Source: Paenibacillus silvestris
Lineage (GTDB): Bacteria; Bacillota; Bacilli; Paenibacillales; NBRC-103111
Direction: 5' to 3'
Length of the DNA stretch: 64,000 bases
Assembly (NCBI RefSeq): GCF_009882985.1
Contig: NZ_WTUZ01000040.1
Location: 744,001 to 808,000, forward strand
Below, piece after piece: positions 43,666 to 54,547 of the stretch. Within the stretch, counting starts at the first letter, position 1. Each line of letters starts with the position of its first letter. The notes under the pieces were generated by a model. That model was not told the origin of the DNA and did not search any database. It was given only the letters and a program-made list of their open reading frames with translations. Both the position numbers and the translations under genes were made by a program.

Positions 43666-45084
43666 CTACTTTCCTCCGCTGCTCAGCCTCATTTCATTCA
43701 AATGTTCGGCAAGCTGACTCGTTCGCTGTTTATTCAGCGGGTATAAGAAAATGATGATGATGAATATGATCAGATACACGATGCCTGGGACTAAAGTGGC
43801 CAAAGTGTATATGCCATCAAGTGCTTCCTTGCTCTGCACAGAGCGAGCCGCATCATACCCAACAGAACCGATAGCCACGCCGCCTATGCCGCCTGCAAGC
43901 GCTTGCCCGACCTTGCGGGCAAAGGAATAAACGGAGTACACGGTGCCATCTTCCCGCATGCCAGTCACATACTCCTGATAGTCAATCACGTCAGTGACAA
44001 AAGCCCATACGACTAAATTGAAAAAGGCAAAACCAAACATCCCAACAGCGGAAATAATCACAAATTGCCAAGCTGTCAAACTCGGTAAGAAATACAAAGT
44101 AAGGTAGACGACAGCGGAAAGCAGCATGCCAGCTGCTGCGATCTCCTTCTTGCCGAATTTGTATACCAATGATTTCACGAAAGGAATCGCGATAAATACC
44201 GCAGCTGTCTGGATTAATCCCGCCATACTCAACATCGAAGCGCTTCCAAAATAATTTTTAAACAAATACACATTCACTGCGCCTACCAGCATGGAAAGCA
44301 TCATAAACGTGAGCGACGCAATCAGAATGGAGATTAATGGTCTATTTTTTAACATGCCTTTTAACGTTGTACGTAGTTGAATCTTATTCCTTTGCGTTTC
44401 TGGTATTGTAATCCGTTCTGTTGATAATTTATAACATGCCATGTAGCACGCGATCGATAAAATACCAAAAATAATTGCTGCCAGCATGAACCTGTTGGAA
44501 TCCGCTTTATTGTTAACGAACAGGATTAAAGGCCCCACCACGTTGATAATTAGACTAGCCAGCATTGCCCCCATCGTCCGAAATGTCGATAAAGTTGTAC
44601 GCTCGACCGAGTCGCTCGTAATCACAGACGCCATAGATCCGTATGGGATATTGACTGTGCTGTACAGCGTACCCCAAACCAGATAAGTGACAAACGCATA
44701 GGCCATATAGAAGCCATCTGACATCCCTGGAATCTTCACGAACATGAGAATACCTGACAAGACAAGCGGAAAAGACATTCGGAAGATCCAAGGCCGAAAT
44801 TTGCCTTGAATCCCCGCTTTTCTCGTGTCGATGAAACGCCCCCATACCACATCTGCAACAGCATCCCAAAGTCTTGCGATTACAAATACAAGACCTATCG
44901 TCGCAGCGTGAATCTTAAAAATATCTGTGTAGTAAACCATTAAGAATGAGCTTACCAGGATGAAGAAGAAATCATTTCCGAAATCACCGAACAAATAACC
45001 CAGCTTATCCCGGACCCCGAAAGGGCGGCTCGCCTTGGCGTTAATCTTTGTTTCAGACACATTGTGAATAACCATATTACTCAT
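43666..45084 (-). CDS. GPH-family sugar:cation symporter
   Basis: A 472-residue protein with about 12 membrane helices of the glycoside-pentoside-hexuronide symporter family (MelB/UidB/YicJ). Near the N-terminus it has the family pattern GDFGNDFFF and, near residue 65, ARLWDAVADVVWGRFIDTRK-like loop. It follows the beta-glucuronidase gene by 42 bp on the same strand, so a beta-glucuronide is the likely substrate (inference from context). ATG start with GGGGGG upstream. Confidence 0.9.
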   Translation of the reverse strand: MSNMVIHNVSETKINAKASRPFGVRDKLGYLFGDFGNDFFFILVSSFLMVYYTDIFKIHAATIGLVFVIARLWDAVADVVWGRFIDTRKAGIQGKFRPWIFRMSFPLVLSGILMFVKIPGMSDGFYMAYAFVTYLVWGTLYSTVNIPYGSMASVITSDSVERTTLSTFRTMGAMLASLIINVVGPLILFVNNKADSNRFMLAAIIFGILSIACYMACYKLSTERITIPETQRNKIQLRTTLKGMLKNRPLISILIASLTFMMLSMLVGAVNVYLFKNYFGSASMLSMAGLIQTAAVFIAIPFVKSLVYKFGKKEIAAAGMLLSAVVYLTLYFLPSLTAWQFVIISAVGMFGFAFFNLVVWAFVTDVIDYQEYVTGMREDGTVYSVYSFARKVGQALAGGIGGVAIGSVGYDAARSVQSKEALDGIYTLATLVPGIVYLIIFIIIIFLYPLNKQRTSQLAEHLNEMRLSSGGK

Positions 45085-45126
45085 TGTATCCCCCCACTAC
45101 ATGTGCGATTGCCGTATGCTCGGATG

Positions 45127-46923
45127 CTATTTCTTATACCCGTACTCTGGAATAGCCAGCCATCTTTTGCGCAGTTCATGAGCGGCATATTTCGGCTTTC
45201 GATCCCGCGTGAAGATGCCTTTCTTATTTCCTTGAACCCGAATAATCCCTTGGGACGTGTTAAAATCTGCAAAATTCCAAACCTGCTCGCCAACGAAGGT
45301 GTTAAACTCATCAAATACTTCGTGGTTAGCTCGCAAGTACTCGACCTGAAACTCCTCGGTAAACATTACAGGGTCTACATCATGCAAGCCAGCAATCGTA
45401 TCTGCGCCATACTCCGTCATCATAATCGGCTTGCCTGGGCAGCGTTTGCCCCATCCGTTCAATTCCTCGCGCAGCTTGATCTTGGCCGCTTCCATATCCC
45501 CGCTTTGTACATACCAGCCGTAATACCTATTCAGTGCAAGCACGTCAACTAGCTCAGCAACTTTACATGTTTCAGGCGTTGACATAAGGTGTGTGACAAT
45601 GGTCACAGGTCTTTTTTGCGGATCAAGCTCTTTGGCAAGCTCGACAAGCGGCTTGAAGTAAGCATCTGCTCCCTCTTCTTCCGAGGCCGGCTCATTAGCT
45701 ATTGACCACATAACGACACAAGCGTGATTTTTGTCCCGCGCGATGAGTTCCCGAATAACGTCTTGGTGATGTTCTTTTGTACGAAGTTCCTCCCACGTTT
45801 TCCGCTTCGCACCGTTTCCGAACATCGCCATGAAATTAAGATGCAGTCCGACGGCAGGCGTCTCATCAATCACAACAAGTCCTTCCAGGTCAGCAAGTCG
45901 CATTAATTCCTCGGAATAAGGATAGTGGGCTGTACGGAACGAATTGGCACCGATCCATTTCATCAAGCGGAAATCCAGAACATTGGCCGCCTCATTCAAT
46001 CCTCTTCCATGTATCGCAGAATCTTCATGTTTCCCGAACCCTTTGAAATAAAATGGCTTATGATTAATCAGGAATTTCCCATCTTTAACCTCGACCGTTC
46101 TTACACCAAAAGGCTGTTCATAAACATCAACAAGCTGTCCATTATCGCTAATCTCAACTCTAAGCGTGTACAAATAGGCTTTCAGAGGCTCCCACAGTGT
46201 CACCTCTTCGATTTCGATCATCCCCTGAAGTCCATTGCTTTCTCCTACGACTACACCTGACTGATCGACAACAGCTGCCTTCACTTGCCCTTTCCCCGTT
46301 ATGTCCACTTCATACTGAACAATCCCCTTCTGTTCGTTCCAATTGGTTAGAATGGTCACATCTTTCACATGCACATGAGGTGTTGTATATATTTTCACCG
46401 GTCTATGGAGGCCAGCATAATTAAAGAAATCAAAGTTCGGACTATTTTTCGCAACAAGGCCACGCCCCGGAACCTCCTGCTCACTATAGTTGCCTACTGG
46501 CAGTGTCGTCTCATCCACGATATTGTTCACAGCAACCGTTAATCGATTATGCCCCGTTGTTAAAAAGGTGTTGATTTCCGCTTCAAACGGTGTGAAACCA
46601 CCTTTATGCTCCATAACAGGCTCTCCATTCACATAAACCACAGCTCGATGAGTAGCTGAACCAAAGCGCAAGACAATACGCTCCGACATCAGCAAATTTA
46701 ATACGGTGAAATCTCGCTCATACCAGACCCAGCCCACATGGTTTCGTATATCAGCTGTAACGCCTACATCATTAAAGGATGATGGCACTGACATCGGGAT
46801 GGTTTCTCTAAGCGAAGTAGCGAACCATTTCTCTTGAAAGCCCTTTCCAAAATCCAGTTTAAATTTCCAAATCCCACTAAGATCTATCATTCCCCGTGAC
46901 TCTGAGACGATTGGATATAACAT
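45127..46923 (-). CDS. uidA: Beta-glucuronidase (GH2)
   Basis: A 598-residue cytoplasmic GH2 enzyme with sugar-binding, Ig-like and TIM-barrel domains. Recognisable stretches are [20 protein letters not shown], the acid/base region SIANEPAS (catalytic Glu), NRYYGWY and the nucleophile region [11 protein letters not shown]. These agree with bacterial GusA/UidA rather than beta-galactosidases. The ATG at 46923 with AAAGGAG upstream fits the usual N-terminus; the frame continues 13 codons further without a good site. Forms an operon with the GPH symporter and is divergent from an AraC regulator. Confidence 0.9.
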   Translation of the reverse strand: MLYPIVSESRGMIDLSGIWKFKLDFGKGFQEKWFATSLRETIPMSVPSSFNDVGVTADIRNHVGWVWYERDFTVLNLLMSERIVLRFGSATHRAVVYVNGEPVMEHKGGFTPFEAEINTFLTTGHNRLTVAVNNIVDETTLPVGNYSEQEVPGRGLVAKNSPNFDFFNYAGLHRPVKIYTTPHVHVKDVTILTNWNEQKGIVQYEVDITGKGQVKAAVVDQSGVVVGESNGLQGMIEIEEVTLWEPLKAYLYTLRVEISDNGQLVDVYEQPFGVRTVEVKDGKFLINHKPFYFKGFGKHEDSAIHGRGLNEAANVLDFRLMKWIGANSFRTAHYPYSEELMRLADLEGLVVIDETPAVGLHLNFMAMFGNGAKRKTWEELRTKEHHQDVIRELIARDKNHACVVMWSIANEPASEEEGADAYFKPLVELAKELDPQKRPVTIVTHLMSTPETCKVAELVDVLALNRYYGWYVQSGDMEAAKIKLREELNGWGKRCPGKPIMMTEYGADTIAGLHDVDPVMFTEEFQVEYLRANHEVFDEFNTFVGEQVWNFADFNTSQGIIRVQGNKKGIFTRDRKPKYAAHELRKRWLAIPEYGYKK

Positions 46924-47056
46924 AACACCCGCTCCTTTTAATCTGATTTTCAAGCTCAACAATTAAGATTATACTAAGAGAATCAAATTCAGATTAGGAT
47001 GTAAATTGCATCTAAGGGATGATTTTAACATACTTGCTCAAAGTAAGGAGAATCTT

Positions 47057-48277
47057 ATGACCGTACAGCCATTCCACCTCTCCGCGATAAGTACGACATT
47101 TTTTCACTTAACGGATATCAATACCGTCGTTACAACCAGCAGCGGAGCTGTTTTATTGCATCATGAACATGACCCTACCCCTGAATTTCTAAGTGAGTGG
47201 CTGAAGGAGGACATCGCATTCCTCTGCACAGAAGCTCAACAATCCCCTGGACAATGCTGTAAATACACGAATACTTGGGGGTTTACTTACCTGGCCAAAG
47301 CTTTCAGAATCCATGAGGAGCGCACCAACATACTAGTCACCGGACCTTTCTTGCTGCAGGTTCCAGATGTCAATAGACTATACACGAGCTTCAAACTGGA
47401 TCAAGGAAAACGAATTGAATTAGAGGTCTTTTACCGAGGGTTGAAATTAATTAGCGCTGCGAGGGTTCAAAGTATGGCTAATGTTTTCGAGCAAATCGAA
47501 GGCATTTCGCAAACCGATATTCGGGAATTAGAGCTCCAACCAGAACCCGTTAGATCTCCCCGGCAAAGAAGCGTCGAGCTCATGCTGCAGCAATCCGATG
47601 AAGCTTATATCGACCTGATTGATTTACGTTATCAAATTGAGCAAGAGATGATAATGGCAGTCCAGCATGGCGATCATGATACGTTGCAGAAAGTACGCTC
47701 CAAAATGAAAAATCTGTATGACTTCTCCGAAAGATTCCCGAATCAGCCGGTTAGAGCCTTAAGAAATGCCCTTATTATTCTAAATACATTGCTGCGAGTC
47801 GCCGCCAAAAATGCGAATGTCCAGCCCTTTTTCTTGCATCAAATCTCTGAGAAATTCGCCAAACAAATCGAACGGACCGAAACGATCCAATCGCTTGATA
47901 AATTAATGACACGCCTATTCGACGAATATTGTCAGTTGGTACGCCTGCATGCTGTAAAGGGATACTCCCCCCTCGTCCAAAAAGTCCTTCAATTCGTTTC
48001 CTTGCGTTACAATAAACCATTAAGCCTAGAGGAGCTTTCCCAAGAGTGCCACGCACATCCAGCACATATTTCAAGGCAGTTCAAGAAGGAAACAGGAATG
48101 ACAATAACTGACTTCCAGCAGAAACAACGGATTGAAGAAGCCAAACCGTTACTGAGAAAAGGCGATTTATCCATCAAATGGATTGCCGAATCCATTGGTT
48201 TCGATGATCCTGGCTACTTTGCCCGCATTTTCAAAAAAATCGAAGGAGTGACACCAACCCAATTTCAAAAAAACTAA
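47057..48277 (+). CDS. AraC-family transcriptional regulator
   Basis: A 406-residue regulator with a C-terminal AraC-type double HTH (about 305-405; LSLEELSQECHAHPAHISRQF and IGFDDPGYFARIFKKIEGVTP). The long N-terminal part (about 1-300) is a sensory region with a PocR/YesN-like pattern containing CC residues near 60-70 that I cannot assign further. I chose the ATG at 47057 with AAGGAG upstream instead of a TTG at 47006. It is divergent from the beta-glucuronidase operon, which it probably controls. Confidence 0.88.
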   Translation: MTVQPFHLSAISTTFFHLTDINTVVTTSSGAVLLHHEHDPTPEFLSEWLKEDIAFLCTEAQQSPGQCCKYTNTWGFTYLAKAFRIHEERTNILVTGPFLLQVPDVNRLYTSFKLDQGKRIELEVFYRGLKLISAARVQSMANVFEQIEGISQTDIRELELQPEPVRSPRQRSVELMLQQSDEAYIDLIDLRYQIEQEMIMAVQHGDHDTLQKVRSKMKNLYDFSERFPNQPVRALRNALIILNTLLRVAAKNANVQPFFLHQISEKFAKQIERTETIQSLDKLMTRLFDEYCQLVRLHAVKGYSPLVQKVLQFVSLRYNKPLSLEELSQECHAHPAHISRQFKKETGMTITDFQQKQRIEEAKPLLRKGDLSIKWIAESIGFDDPGYFARIFKKIEGVTPTQFQKN

Positions 48278-48376
48278 ATCAAGCTTACTTTACCTTCATG
48301 ATGTTGGATTAAGGACAAGTTAAATGATACAATATGGGAATAATATGCAAACTAACAAATCTGAGGAGTGATACAA

Positions 48377-48805
48377 ATGGCATTAGATTTTTACTTGAAT
48401 TTTAATGGAAATTGTCGTGAAGCGGTGGAGTATTATGCAGAAGTTTTCGGGACAGAGCAACCGAAAATCATGGCCTTTGGCGATACGCCAGCAGACCCAG
48501 CTTACCCACTCCCAGAAGAAGCGAAATCCTTGGTCATGCACGCTAGACTTACGATTAGCGGCAGCACAGTTATGTTCTCTGACGTATTCCCAGGCATGCC
48601 TTTTGTAGCTGGAAACAATATCTCCCTATCCATGGTTAGCAAAGATGTCGAAGAAATCAAGTCCGCGTTCCATAAGCTGAAAGAAGGCGGCAAAGTTGGC
48701 ATGGAATTGCAGGAAACTTTTTGGAGCAAACTCTACGGAAACTTGGAAGACAAGTTCGGAATCCAATGGCAATTTAATTACGATAACGGCGAAACCGTGT
48801 ATTAA
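48377..48805 (+). CDS. VOC-family (PhnB-like glyoxalase fold) protein
   Basis: A 142-residue vicinal-oxygen-chelate-fold protein of the PhnB-like type: LNFNGNCREAVEYYAEVFGT at the N-terminus, GNNISLSMVS strand in the middle, and KFGIQWQFNY at the C-terminus. The biochemical function of this group is not settled. ATG at 48377 with GAGGAGTGA upstream; single-gene unit ending in a terminator. Confidence 0.88.
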   Translation: MALDFYLNFNGNCREAVEYYAEVFGTEQPKIMAFGDTPADPAYPLPEEAKSLVMHARLTISGSTVMFSDVFPGMPFVAGNNISLSMVSKDVEEIKSAFHKLKEGGKVGMELQETFWSKLYGNLEDKFGIQWQFNYDNGETVY

Positions 48806-48824
48806 TGACATAACAATCGCATGC

Positions 48825-48873
48825 CAAAAAAACACCTCTTCTCCTTCTAGGAAGATTGAGGTGTTCTTTTTTT
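48825..48873 (+). terminator. Bidirectional terminator between the VOC gene and cls
   Basis: Stem AACACCTC/GAGGTGTT with further CTTC/GAAG pairing; T run on the plus side and A run (T on minus) on the other. Confidence 0.85.
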
Positions 48874-48875
48874 GT

Positions 48876-50330
48876 TCATAAAATGGGAGAGATCAATTTC
48901 GAGATGGACTCCAAGAATCGTATCCGTAGGGAACGTTTTTCATATTCCTCCAACGTCAATTCCATACACCCCTCCATGTCCTTCCAAAACGTAGCTTCCA
49001 GATTTTTCGCTGTTTCTTCGTGGTACATCAGCGCATTCGTCTCGAAATTAAGCCGCAGACTGCGAATATCGAAGTTAGCCGTCCCTACCGATGCTACTTT
49101 CCCATCGATAATAATCGTCTTCGCGTGCAAGAACCCATAATCGTAGAGGTAACATTTCACTCCGGCACGAAGCAATTCCCCCACATAATACAGGGAAGCC
49201 CAGTGCACAAACAGGTGATCCGCTTTCTCCGGAATCATAATACGAACATCGATTCCTGACAACGCGGCAATGCGCAAAGCATTGAGCATGCTCTCTTCTG
49301 GTATAAAATACGGCGTCTGCAACAGGATCCGCTTTTTGGCCATGTGAATCATTTTGAGAAATGTATACACAAAATGCGGCCATTCTTCATTAGGCCCACT
49401 AGCCACTATCTGCATAGGTACTTGCTGCAAAGCACTTCTTTCTCCACGTTCTGGAAAATAGCACGGATCGACTTCGACTGGCATCGCAGAGGCTAAATTC
49501 CAGTCCAGAATGAAACGGGACTGAAGCGCGCGAACCACGCTTCCCGTTAAGCGCAAATGGGTATCTCGCCAAAACCCGAACTTAGGATCCATGCCGAGAT
49601 ATTCATTCCCTACATTGAACCCGCCCATATACGCAATTTGACCATCAATAATGACCAATTTCCGATGATTGCGATAGTTCACCCGATAGTTCAAATAAGG
49701 AATTCGGGAAGGGAAGAAGGCTGCTTTATGCCCCCCGGCTTTCAGAAAATCACGAAAAAAGGAATCTTTCAAAGATCGTGAACCAATATCATCATACAAA
49801 AATCGAACGATGACACCCTGTTCCGCTTTTCTCGTTAACGCCTGAATGATTCTCTTCCCAAGCGCGTCATTCTTCACGATGTAATACTGCATATGAATAT
49901 GCGTTTTCGCTTCCTCGATTTTCAAGAGTAAATCGCTGAATTTGCTTATGCCATCTGTGAAAATATGGACACCGTTATCCTGGGTCAGAAATGCGTCATT
50001 GGAGGACACGTTCAAATAAATCAAATCACGATATTCGTTGACCATGGGATCTAGATACGTCATCGTCCCATTCATCAGCTGCTCTCGCTGCTCAGAGATG
50101 ACCGTCTGCATTCTTTCCTGCATGCGCTGGTTCCATTTATACAGCTTCCTGCGGCTTAGATTTTGTCCTAGCATCACGTAGAGCAGAAATCCGAGAATTG
50201 GAATGAACAGAAGCACCATCAGCCAAGACCAGGTGGCAGCCACGTTCCGGCGTTCTAAGAACACGACTGTAAGGGCAAGTAAAATATTAATAATAAAAAG
50301 TACAGTAAGCGCGTGCGATACCCAATCCAT
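48876..50330 (-). CDS. cls: Cardiolipin synthase
   Basis: A 484-residue phospholipase-D-superfamily enzyme that joins two phosphatidylglycerol molecules into cardiolipin at the membrane. Two N-terminal membrane helices (about 5-60), then two HKD motifs: HRKLVIIDG near residue 226 and HAKTIIIDG near 400. Length is typical of bacterial Cls. ATG start with GGAGTG upstream. Confidence 0.93.
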   Translation of the reverse strand: MDWVSHALTVLFIINILLALTVVFLERRNVAATWSWLMVLLFIPILGFLLYVMLGQNLSRRKLYKWNQRMQERMQTVISEQREQLMNGTMTYLDPMVNEYRDLIYLNVSSNDAFLTQDNGVHIFTDGISKFSDLLLKIEEAKTHIHMQYYIVKNDALGKRIIQALTRKAEQGVIVRFLYDDIGSRSLKDSFFRDFLKAGGHKAAFFPSRIPYLNYRVNYRNHRKLVIIDGQIAYMGGFNVGNEYLGMDPKFGFWRDTHLRLTGSVVRALQSRFILDWNLASAMPVEVDPCYFPERGERSALQQVPMQIVASGPNEEWPHFVYTFLKMIHMAKKRILLQTPYFIPEESMLNALRIAALSGIDVRIMIPEKADHLFVHWASLYYVGELLRAGVKCYLYDYGFLHAKTIIIDGKVASVGTANFDIRSLRLNFETNALMYHEETAKNLEATFWKDMEGCMELTLEEYEKRSLRIRFLESISKLISPIL

Positions 50331-50394
50331 TTAGCCACTCCTAACCGTTGATGTCGGTGGATCAGCAATATTATACCTTATTTTCGGCAATTTC

Positions 50395-50429
50395 GAAAAA
50401 ACCTCGTATTCCAACTTAGAATACGAGGC
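50395..50429 (-). terminator. Terminator after the small unknown gene
   Basis: Minus-strand CCTCGTATTC-TAAGTTG-GAATACGAGG followed by TTTTTT. Confidence 0.88.
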
Positions 50430-50439
50430 TGGCCCTGCT

Positions 50440-50634
50440 TTATGCTATTTTTTTAATTAGGCATAGCTTCCTTAGATAGTAAACGCCGCCTACTTTAATG
50501 ACATCATCTGAATACGCTTCTATGAGTGTTCCTGAGTCTTCTAATTCACCGTCAAACCACACTTCAACAGGTGTTTGAAATAGCATGCAAAGATACATAT
50601 CTGCGTCTGTAAAACATTCTGTCGTCCGGCTCAT
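50440..50634 (-). CDS. Small hypothetical protein
   Basis: A 64-residue acidic protein with no domain I recognise (contains VEVWFDGELEDSGTLIEAYS and a C-terminal LRKLCLIKKIA). The ATG is preceded in frame by a stop, and GGGAGG lies 13 nt upstream, which is rather far. A strong terminator follows, which supports its being a real gene. It could be a short protein with an SH3-like beta fold (weak inference). Confidence 0.55.
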   Translation of the reverse strand: MSRTTECFTDADMYLCMLFQTPVEVWFDGELEDSGTLIEAYSDDVIKVGGVYYLRKLCLIKKIA

Positions 50635-50719
50635 TTATTAACAACTGCCTCCCTCACCATTTTTCACTCGACAACATACTTATCGTCATTTGTAAATGAG
50701 AAATGAAGAGGAAATAGGT

Positions 50720-50757
50720 AAAAAAGACTGGAAGCTATGAGCCTCCAGTCCTGTTTT
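50720..50757 (-). terminator. Terminator at the end of the glycogen operon
   Basis: Minus-strand GACTGGA ... TCCAGTC stem followed by TTTTTT, just after the glgA stop. Confidence 0.8.
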
Positions 50758-50762
50758 TCCAT

Positions 50763-52193
50763 TTAATTGACCATTTCCTTATAAAGTCCAATGTACTGCT
50801 GTGCGGACTTCTTCCAGCTAAAGTCACCTTTTTTCATGTTCTGCTGAATTTTCAGCCATGCATCTCGATCATTTTTATAGAAAAAGACCGCTCGACGGAT
50901 CGTATGCAGCATATCATGCGCGTTGTAATTGCTGAAGGAAAAGCCCGTGCCTTCGCCAGTAAACTCATTATATGGCTGAACAGTATCCTTCAGCCCACCA
51001 GTTTCTCTAACGATCGGTACAGTGCGGTAGCGAAGAGCTATCAGCTGTCCAATCCCGCATGGCTCGAATTGAGAGGGCATTAAGAACAAGTCCGATGAAG
51101 CATAAATTTGATGCGCCAAAGCCTCGTCAAAGAGAATCTGAGCTGATACTTTATCAGGATGCTTCTTGGCTGCTTGCTTGAACATCTCCTCGTAGTCATA
51201 TTCGCCAGTCCCCAGAACGACGAGCTGGATGTCTAGCGACAGAATCTCCGTGAGGACATGCTGGATGAGGTCTAGCCCTTTTTGCTGCACCAAGCGGGTG
51301 ACTAGAGCAATCATTGGTACATCATCTCTCACTGCTAATCCTAAGCTCTCCTGGAGTGCTGTCTTGTTCAACAGCTTTTTGGGCAGCGAATCTCGGTAAG
51401 TAGACACCAGATGCGGATCATTCATGGGATCAAATACGTCATAATCAATACCGTTCACGATGCCTGTCAGCTGATCCCTGCGGTGGCGCAGCAAGCTATC
51501 CAAATTTTCACCAAAATAAGGTGTTTGAATTTCTTCCGCATAGGTCTGACTCACCGTTGTAAGACGGTCTGAGTATAGTAGCCCACCTTTGAGAAAGCTG
51601 GCTCCTCCATGCAGTTCAAGCGCTGTGCCGGTATAATGATCGTCAGAGAGTCCAAACAACTCTTTAAACAACGATTGACTAAACACACCTTGGTATTTTA
51701 AGTTATGAACGGTCGTTAACGTTTTGATCTCACTGTAGAATGGCAGATGTTGATAATGAGCCTTTAGCAGCACAGGAATCATACCCGCTTGCCAATCGTG
51801 GCAGTGGATGACATCCGGCTGGAAGTCAAGCAGTGGCAATGTTTCGATAACGCCTTTGCAGAAGAAAGCAAACCGTTCTGCCTCATCGCCATAACCATAA
51901 ATGCCAGGACGATTGAAATAATATTCATTGTCCACGAAATAAAAAGTGACGCCATCCTGCTCCAGAACTTCAATTCCGATATATTGCTTTCTCCAACCGA
52001 CATAGATATCATGCGTCACAGCCGTTGTCATCGCGCTTCGGTACTTGGCTGGAATGCCGCCATATTTAGGCAGAATAACCCGCACATCCAGTCCTTGCTG
52101 GGTGAGCTCCTTAGGCAGTGAACCAATTACGTCAGCTAGACCTCCTGTTTTGATAAAAGGAACCGCCTCTGAAGCTGCAAAGAGTACTTTCAT
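50763..52193 (-). CDS. glgA: Glycogen synthase (ADP-glucose:glucan glucosyltransferase)
   Basis: A 476-residue GT5 enzyme extending alpha-1,4-glucan chains from ADP-glucose. N-terminal substrate loop KTGGLADV at about residues 16-23; C-terminal PSQFEPCGIGQL region and RETGGL motif. Normal length. It is the last gene of the glgB-glgC-glgD-glgA unit, separated from glgD by 90 bp holding a hairpin. Confidence 0.96.
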   Translation of the reverse strand: MKVLFAASEAVPFIKTGGLADVIGSLPKELTQQGLDVRVILPKYGGIPAKYRSAMTTAVTHDIYVGWRKQYIGIEVLEQDGVTFYFVDNEYYFNRPGIYGYGDEAERFAFFCKGVIETLPLLDFQPDVIHCHDWQAGMIPVLLKAHYQHLPFYSEIKTLTTVHNLKYQGVFSQSLFKELFGLSDDHYTGTALELHGGASFLKGGLLYSDRLTTVSQTYAEEIQTPYFGENLDSLLRHRRDQLTGIVNGIDYDVFDPMNDPHLVSTYRDSLPKKLLNKTALQESLGLAVRDDVPMIALVTRLVQQKGLDLIQHVLTEILSLDIQLVVLGTGEYDYEEMFKQAAKKHPDKVSAQILFDEALAHQIYASSDLFLMPSQFEPCGIGQLIALRYRTVPIVRETGGLKDTVQPYNEFTGEGTGFSFSNYNAHDMLHTIRRAVFFYKNDRDAWLKIQQNMKKGDFSWKKSAQQYIGLYKEMVN

Positions 52194-52214
52194 CTTTCCA
52201 TTCCTCCTGATAGT

Positions 52215-52247
52215 CGAAAAGCCGCCTTTGGGGAGGCAGGCTTTTCG
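52215..52247. repeat. Hairpin between glgD and glgA
   Basis: Inverted repeat CGAAAAGCC ... GGCTTTTCG with inner GCC pairing in the 90-bp glgD-glgA gap. There is no clean T run after it, so it may stabilise mRNA or attenuate rather than terminate. Confidence 0.6.
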
Positions 52248-52283
52248 GATTATATCTAGTTATCTGCATACAAATGGTATCGA

Positions 52284-53393
52284 TTAGATCACTTTGGTTT
52301 TTGCCGCGATGAACGGCGCTTTGTTGTCTCCAGTCAGTACGCGACCGCGAGAGATGAAGACATCCTTATCGAGAATCGCATTCTCAATAATTACATTCTC
52401 CTCGATTTCGCAGTTTTGGAGAATAATACTGTTTTTCACGTAAGCACCCTTACGGATTTTCACTCCGCGGAACAAAATACTGTTCTCTACCTTACCTTCA
52501 ATCGTGCAACCGTTCGCGATCAGCGCGTTTTTGGTGGCAGCAGACTCCAAATATCTCGCAGGCGGCTCATCTTTTACTTTCGTAAAAATCAGGTTTTTCT
52601 GGAAGAACAATTCTCTCCAGATCACTGGATTCAACAGCTGCATGCTGTGCTTGTAGTAGCCTTGAATGGAATTCACGATTCCTACATGCCCTTCGAATTT
52701 ATACCCATACACACTGAGCTTGTCAATATTTTTCATAATACCATCGCGAACCAGGTGATCATAACCCTGTGCCAAGCAAGATTCTACCATGTCAAGCAGC
52801 AGCGCTTTGCTCATAATATACATTTCCATAGAAATGTTATTTGTACGCAGTCTACCCGTGTGATCTTCCATAAGCGTAACCTGTCCGTTATCTTTGACGG
52901 CTAAGCGGCGGAACTTGCCTTGGATATCCTCATCCGTTTGCTTATAGATGACCGTAATGTCTGCTTGCGTATCCTCGTGATGACGGATAACGTCGCGCAG
53001 ATCAAGGTTGCACACCATATGGCTGCGAGAAATAATAACCAGTTCTTCTTTCCCGCGGTAGAAATAATCACGATGGCTGTAGAATTGATACAAATCCCCG
53101 CGTGAAATGCCCGTTGGCTCATCCATGACGGATGGCAGTACGAACAATCCCCCACGCTTTCTGTCCAAATCCCACTCTTTCCCGGATCCAAGGTGATCCA
53201 TCAAGGACCGGTACTTGTGCTGTGTGAATACGGCCACATTATCAATCCCAGAATTCACCATGTTCGACAATGTAAAATCAATTAACCGATAGCGTCCGCC
53301 GAAGGGTACCGAAGCAGGGCAACGGAAATACGTCAGTTCTTCCAAATCGTCCGGTTCATTCACTAAATTAATTACACCCATTACATGTTTCAT
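52284..53393 (-). CDS. glgD: Glucose-1-phosphate adenylyltransferase subunit GlgD
   Basis: A 369-residue nucleotidyltransferase-like protein with a C-terminal left-handed beta-helix. It is the regulatory partner of GlgC in Bacillota and lacks the full catalytic glycine-rich loop: it begins HVMGVINLVNEPDDLEELTY instead of the [10 protein letters not shown]-type motif. It should form a heteromer with GlgC that makes ADP-glucose. ATG 5 bp after the glgC stop, with GAAGGGAT upstream. Confidence 0.94.
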   Translation of the reverse strand: MKHVMGVINLVNEPDDLEELTYFRCPASVPFGGRYRLIDFTLSNMVNSGIDNVAVFTQHKYRSLMDHLGSGKEWDLDRKRGGLFVLPSVMDEPTGISRGDLYQFYSHRDYFYRGKEELVIISRSHMVCNLDLRDVIRHHEDTQADITVIYKQTDEDIQGKFRRLAVKDNGQVTLMEDHTGRLRTNNISMEMYIMSKALLLDMVESCLAQGYDHLVRDGIMKNIDKLSVYGYKFEGHVGIVNSIQGYYKHSMQLLNPVIWRELFFQKNLIFTKVKDEPPARYLESAATKNALIANGCTIEGKVENSILFRGVKIRKGAYVKNSIILQNCEIEENVIIENAILDKDVFISRGRVLTGDNKAPFIAAKTKVI

Positions 53394-53398
53394 CTAGA

Positions 53399-54547
53399 TC
53401 ATCCCTTCTGTTTGGCAGTAGCTAAAACGCGTTCATTGCCGCCTATGAGTGTAATTTCACCGTTACCGTCTACAACAGCACCATCTTCTACGACCGTGTT
53501 TTCACCAATAATCGCTTTGTTAATCGTTACATTGTTACCGATTTTCGCATTCGGCATAATAACAGAGTCACGAATTTGGCTGCCTTCCCCAACTTGTACA
53601 CCAAAGAATAAGACAGAATGATCGACATCTCCAAAAATCGCACAACCCTCATTCACAAGTGAACGCTTGATATTCGCAGTAGGCGCCACATATTGAGCAG
53701 GCTGGTATGGATTCTGGGAGTACACACGCCAATCTTTATCATTAAGGTTCAACTCGTTATTGTCATCGAGCAGATCCATATTTGCTTCCCATAAGCTATC
53801 GATCGTACCGACATCTTTCCAATAGCCTTCGAATGGATAAGCATACATTCTTGCTTCATTTTGCAGCATCATTGGGATAATATCTTTCCCGAAATCTTTG
53901 CTGGAATCCGGATTTTCCTCGTCCGCAATCAAATACGATTTTAGAACACTCCAGTTAAAAATATAAATACCCATGGAAGCCAGGTTACTGTTCGCTTCTT
54001 TTGGTTTTTCGGCAAATTCAGTTATTTCCTGTTTCTCGTTCACACTCATAATTCCGAAACGGCTGGTTTCTTCCCATTTCACTTCAATAACGGCAATACT
54101 TGCGTCAGCTTTCTTCTCTTTGTGATAGGAAAGCATTTTGTCATAATCCATTTTGTAAATGTGATCACCCGAGATGATCAGTACATACTCCGGATCATAC
54201 TGCTCAATAAATCCAATGTTGCGATAGATCGCATTCGCGGTTCCTTTATACCAATCCCCGCCTTTTTGCTCCATGAAAGGAGGTAACACAGTGACACCGC
54301 CATATTTGCGGTCTAGATCCCACGAACTGCCGATTCCAATATACGTGTTGAGCACGAGAGGTTGATATTGCGTCAAGACACCAACGGTGTCGATCCCTGA
54401 ATTCGTGCAATTGCTAAGGGTGAAATCAATGATACGGTACTTCCCGCCAAAATGAACAGCTGGTTTGGCCAAATTATTCGTTAGCACGCCTAGTCTTCGT
54501 CCTTCTCCACCAGCGAGGAGCATAGCCACACATTCTTTACTGCGCAT
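53399..54547 (-). CDS. glgC: Glucose-1-phosphate adenylyltransferase, catalytic subunit GlgC
   Basis: A 382-residue ADP-glucose pyrophosphorylase: N-terminal [14 protein letters not shown] nucleotide-binding loop, [13 protein letters not shown] near residue 32, sugar-phosphate region, and a C-terminal beta-helix. It commits glucose-1-phosphate to glycogen. It overlaps glgB by 11 bp, with AAGGGGG inside the end of glgB. Confidence 0.96.
   Translation of the reverse strand: MRSKECVAMLLAGGEGRRLGVLTNNLAKPAVHFGGKYRIIDFTLSNCTNSGIDTVGVLTQYQPLVLNTYIGIGSSWDLDRKYGGVTVLPPFMEQKGGDWYKGTANAIYRNIGFIEQYDPEYVLIISGDHIYKMDYDKMLSYHKEKKADASIAVIEVKWEETSRFGIMSVNEKQEITEFAEKPKEANSNLASMGIYIFNWSVLKSYLIADEENPDSSKDFGKDIIPMMLQNEARMYAYPFEGYWKDVGTIDSLWEANMDLLDDNNELNLNDKDWRVYSQNPYQPAQYVAPTANIKRSLVNEGCAIFGDVDHSVLFFGVQVGEGSQIRDSVIMPNAKIGNNVTINKAIIGENTVVEDGAVVDGNGEITLIGGNERVLATAKQKG

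Noticed and set aside
43240-43670. Insertion sequence or CRISPR array
   Set aside because: The repeats are inverted and direct with irregular spacing, there is no transposase or cas gene, and the spacers are not of constant length.
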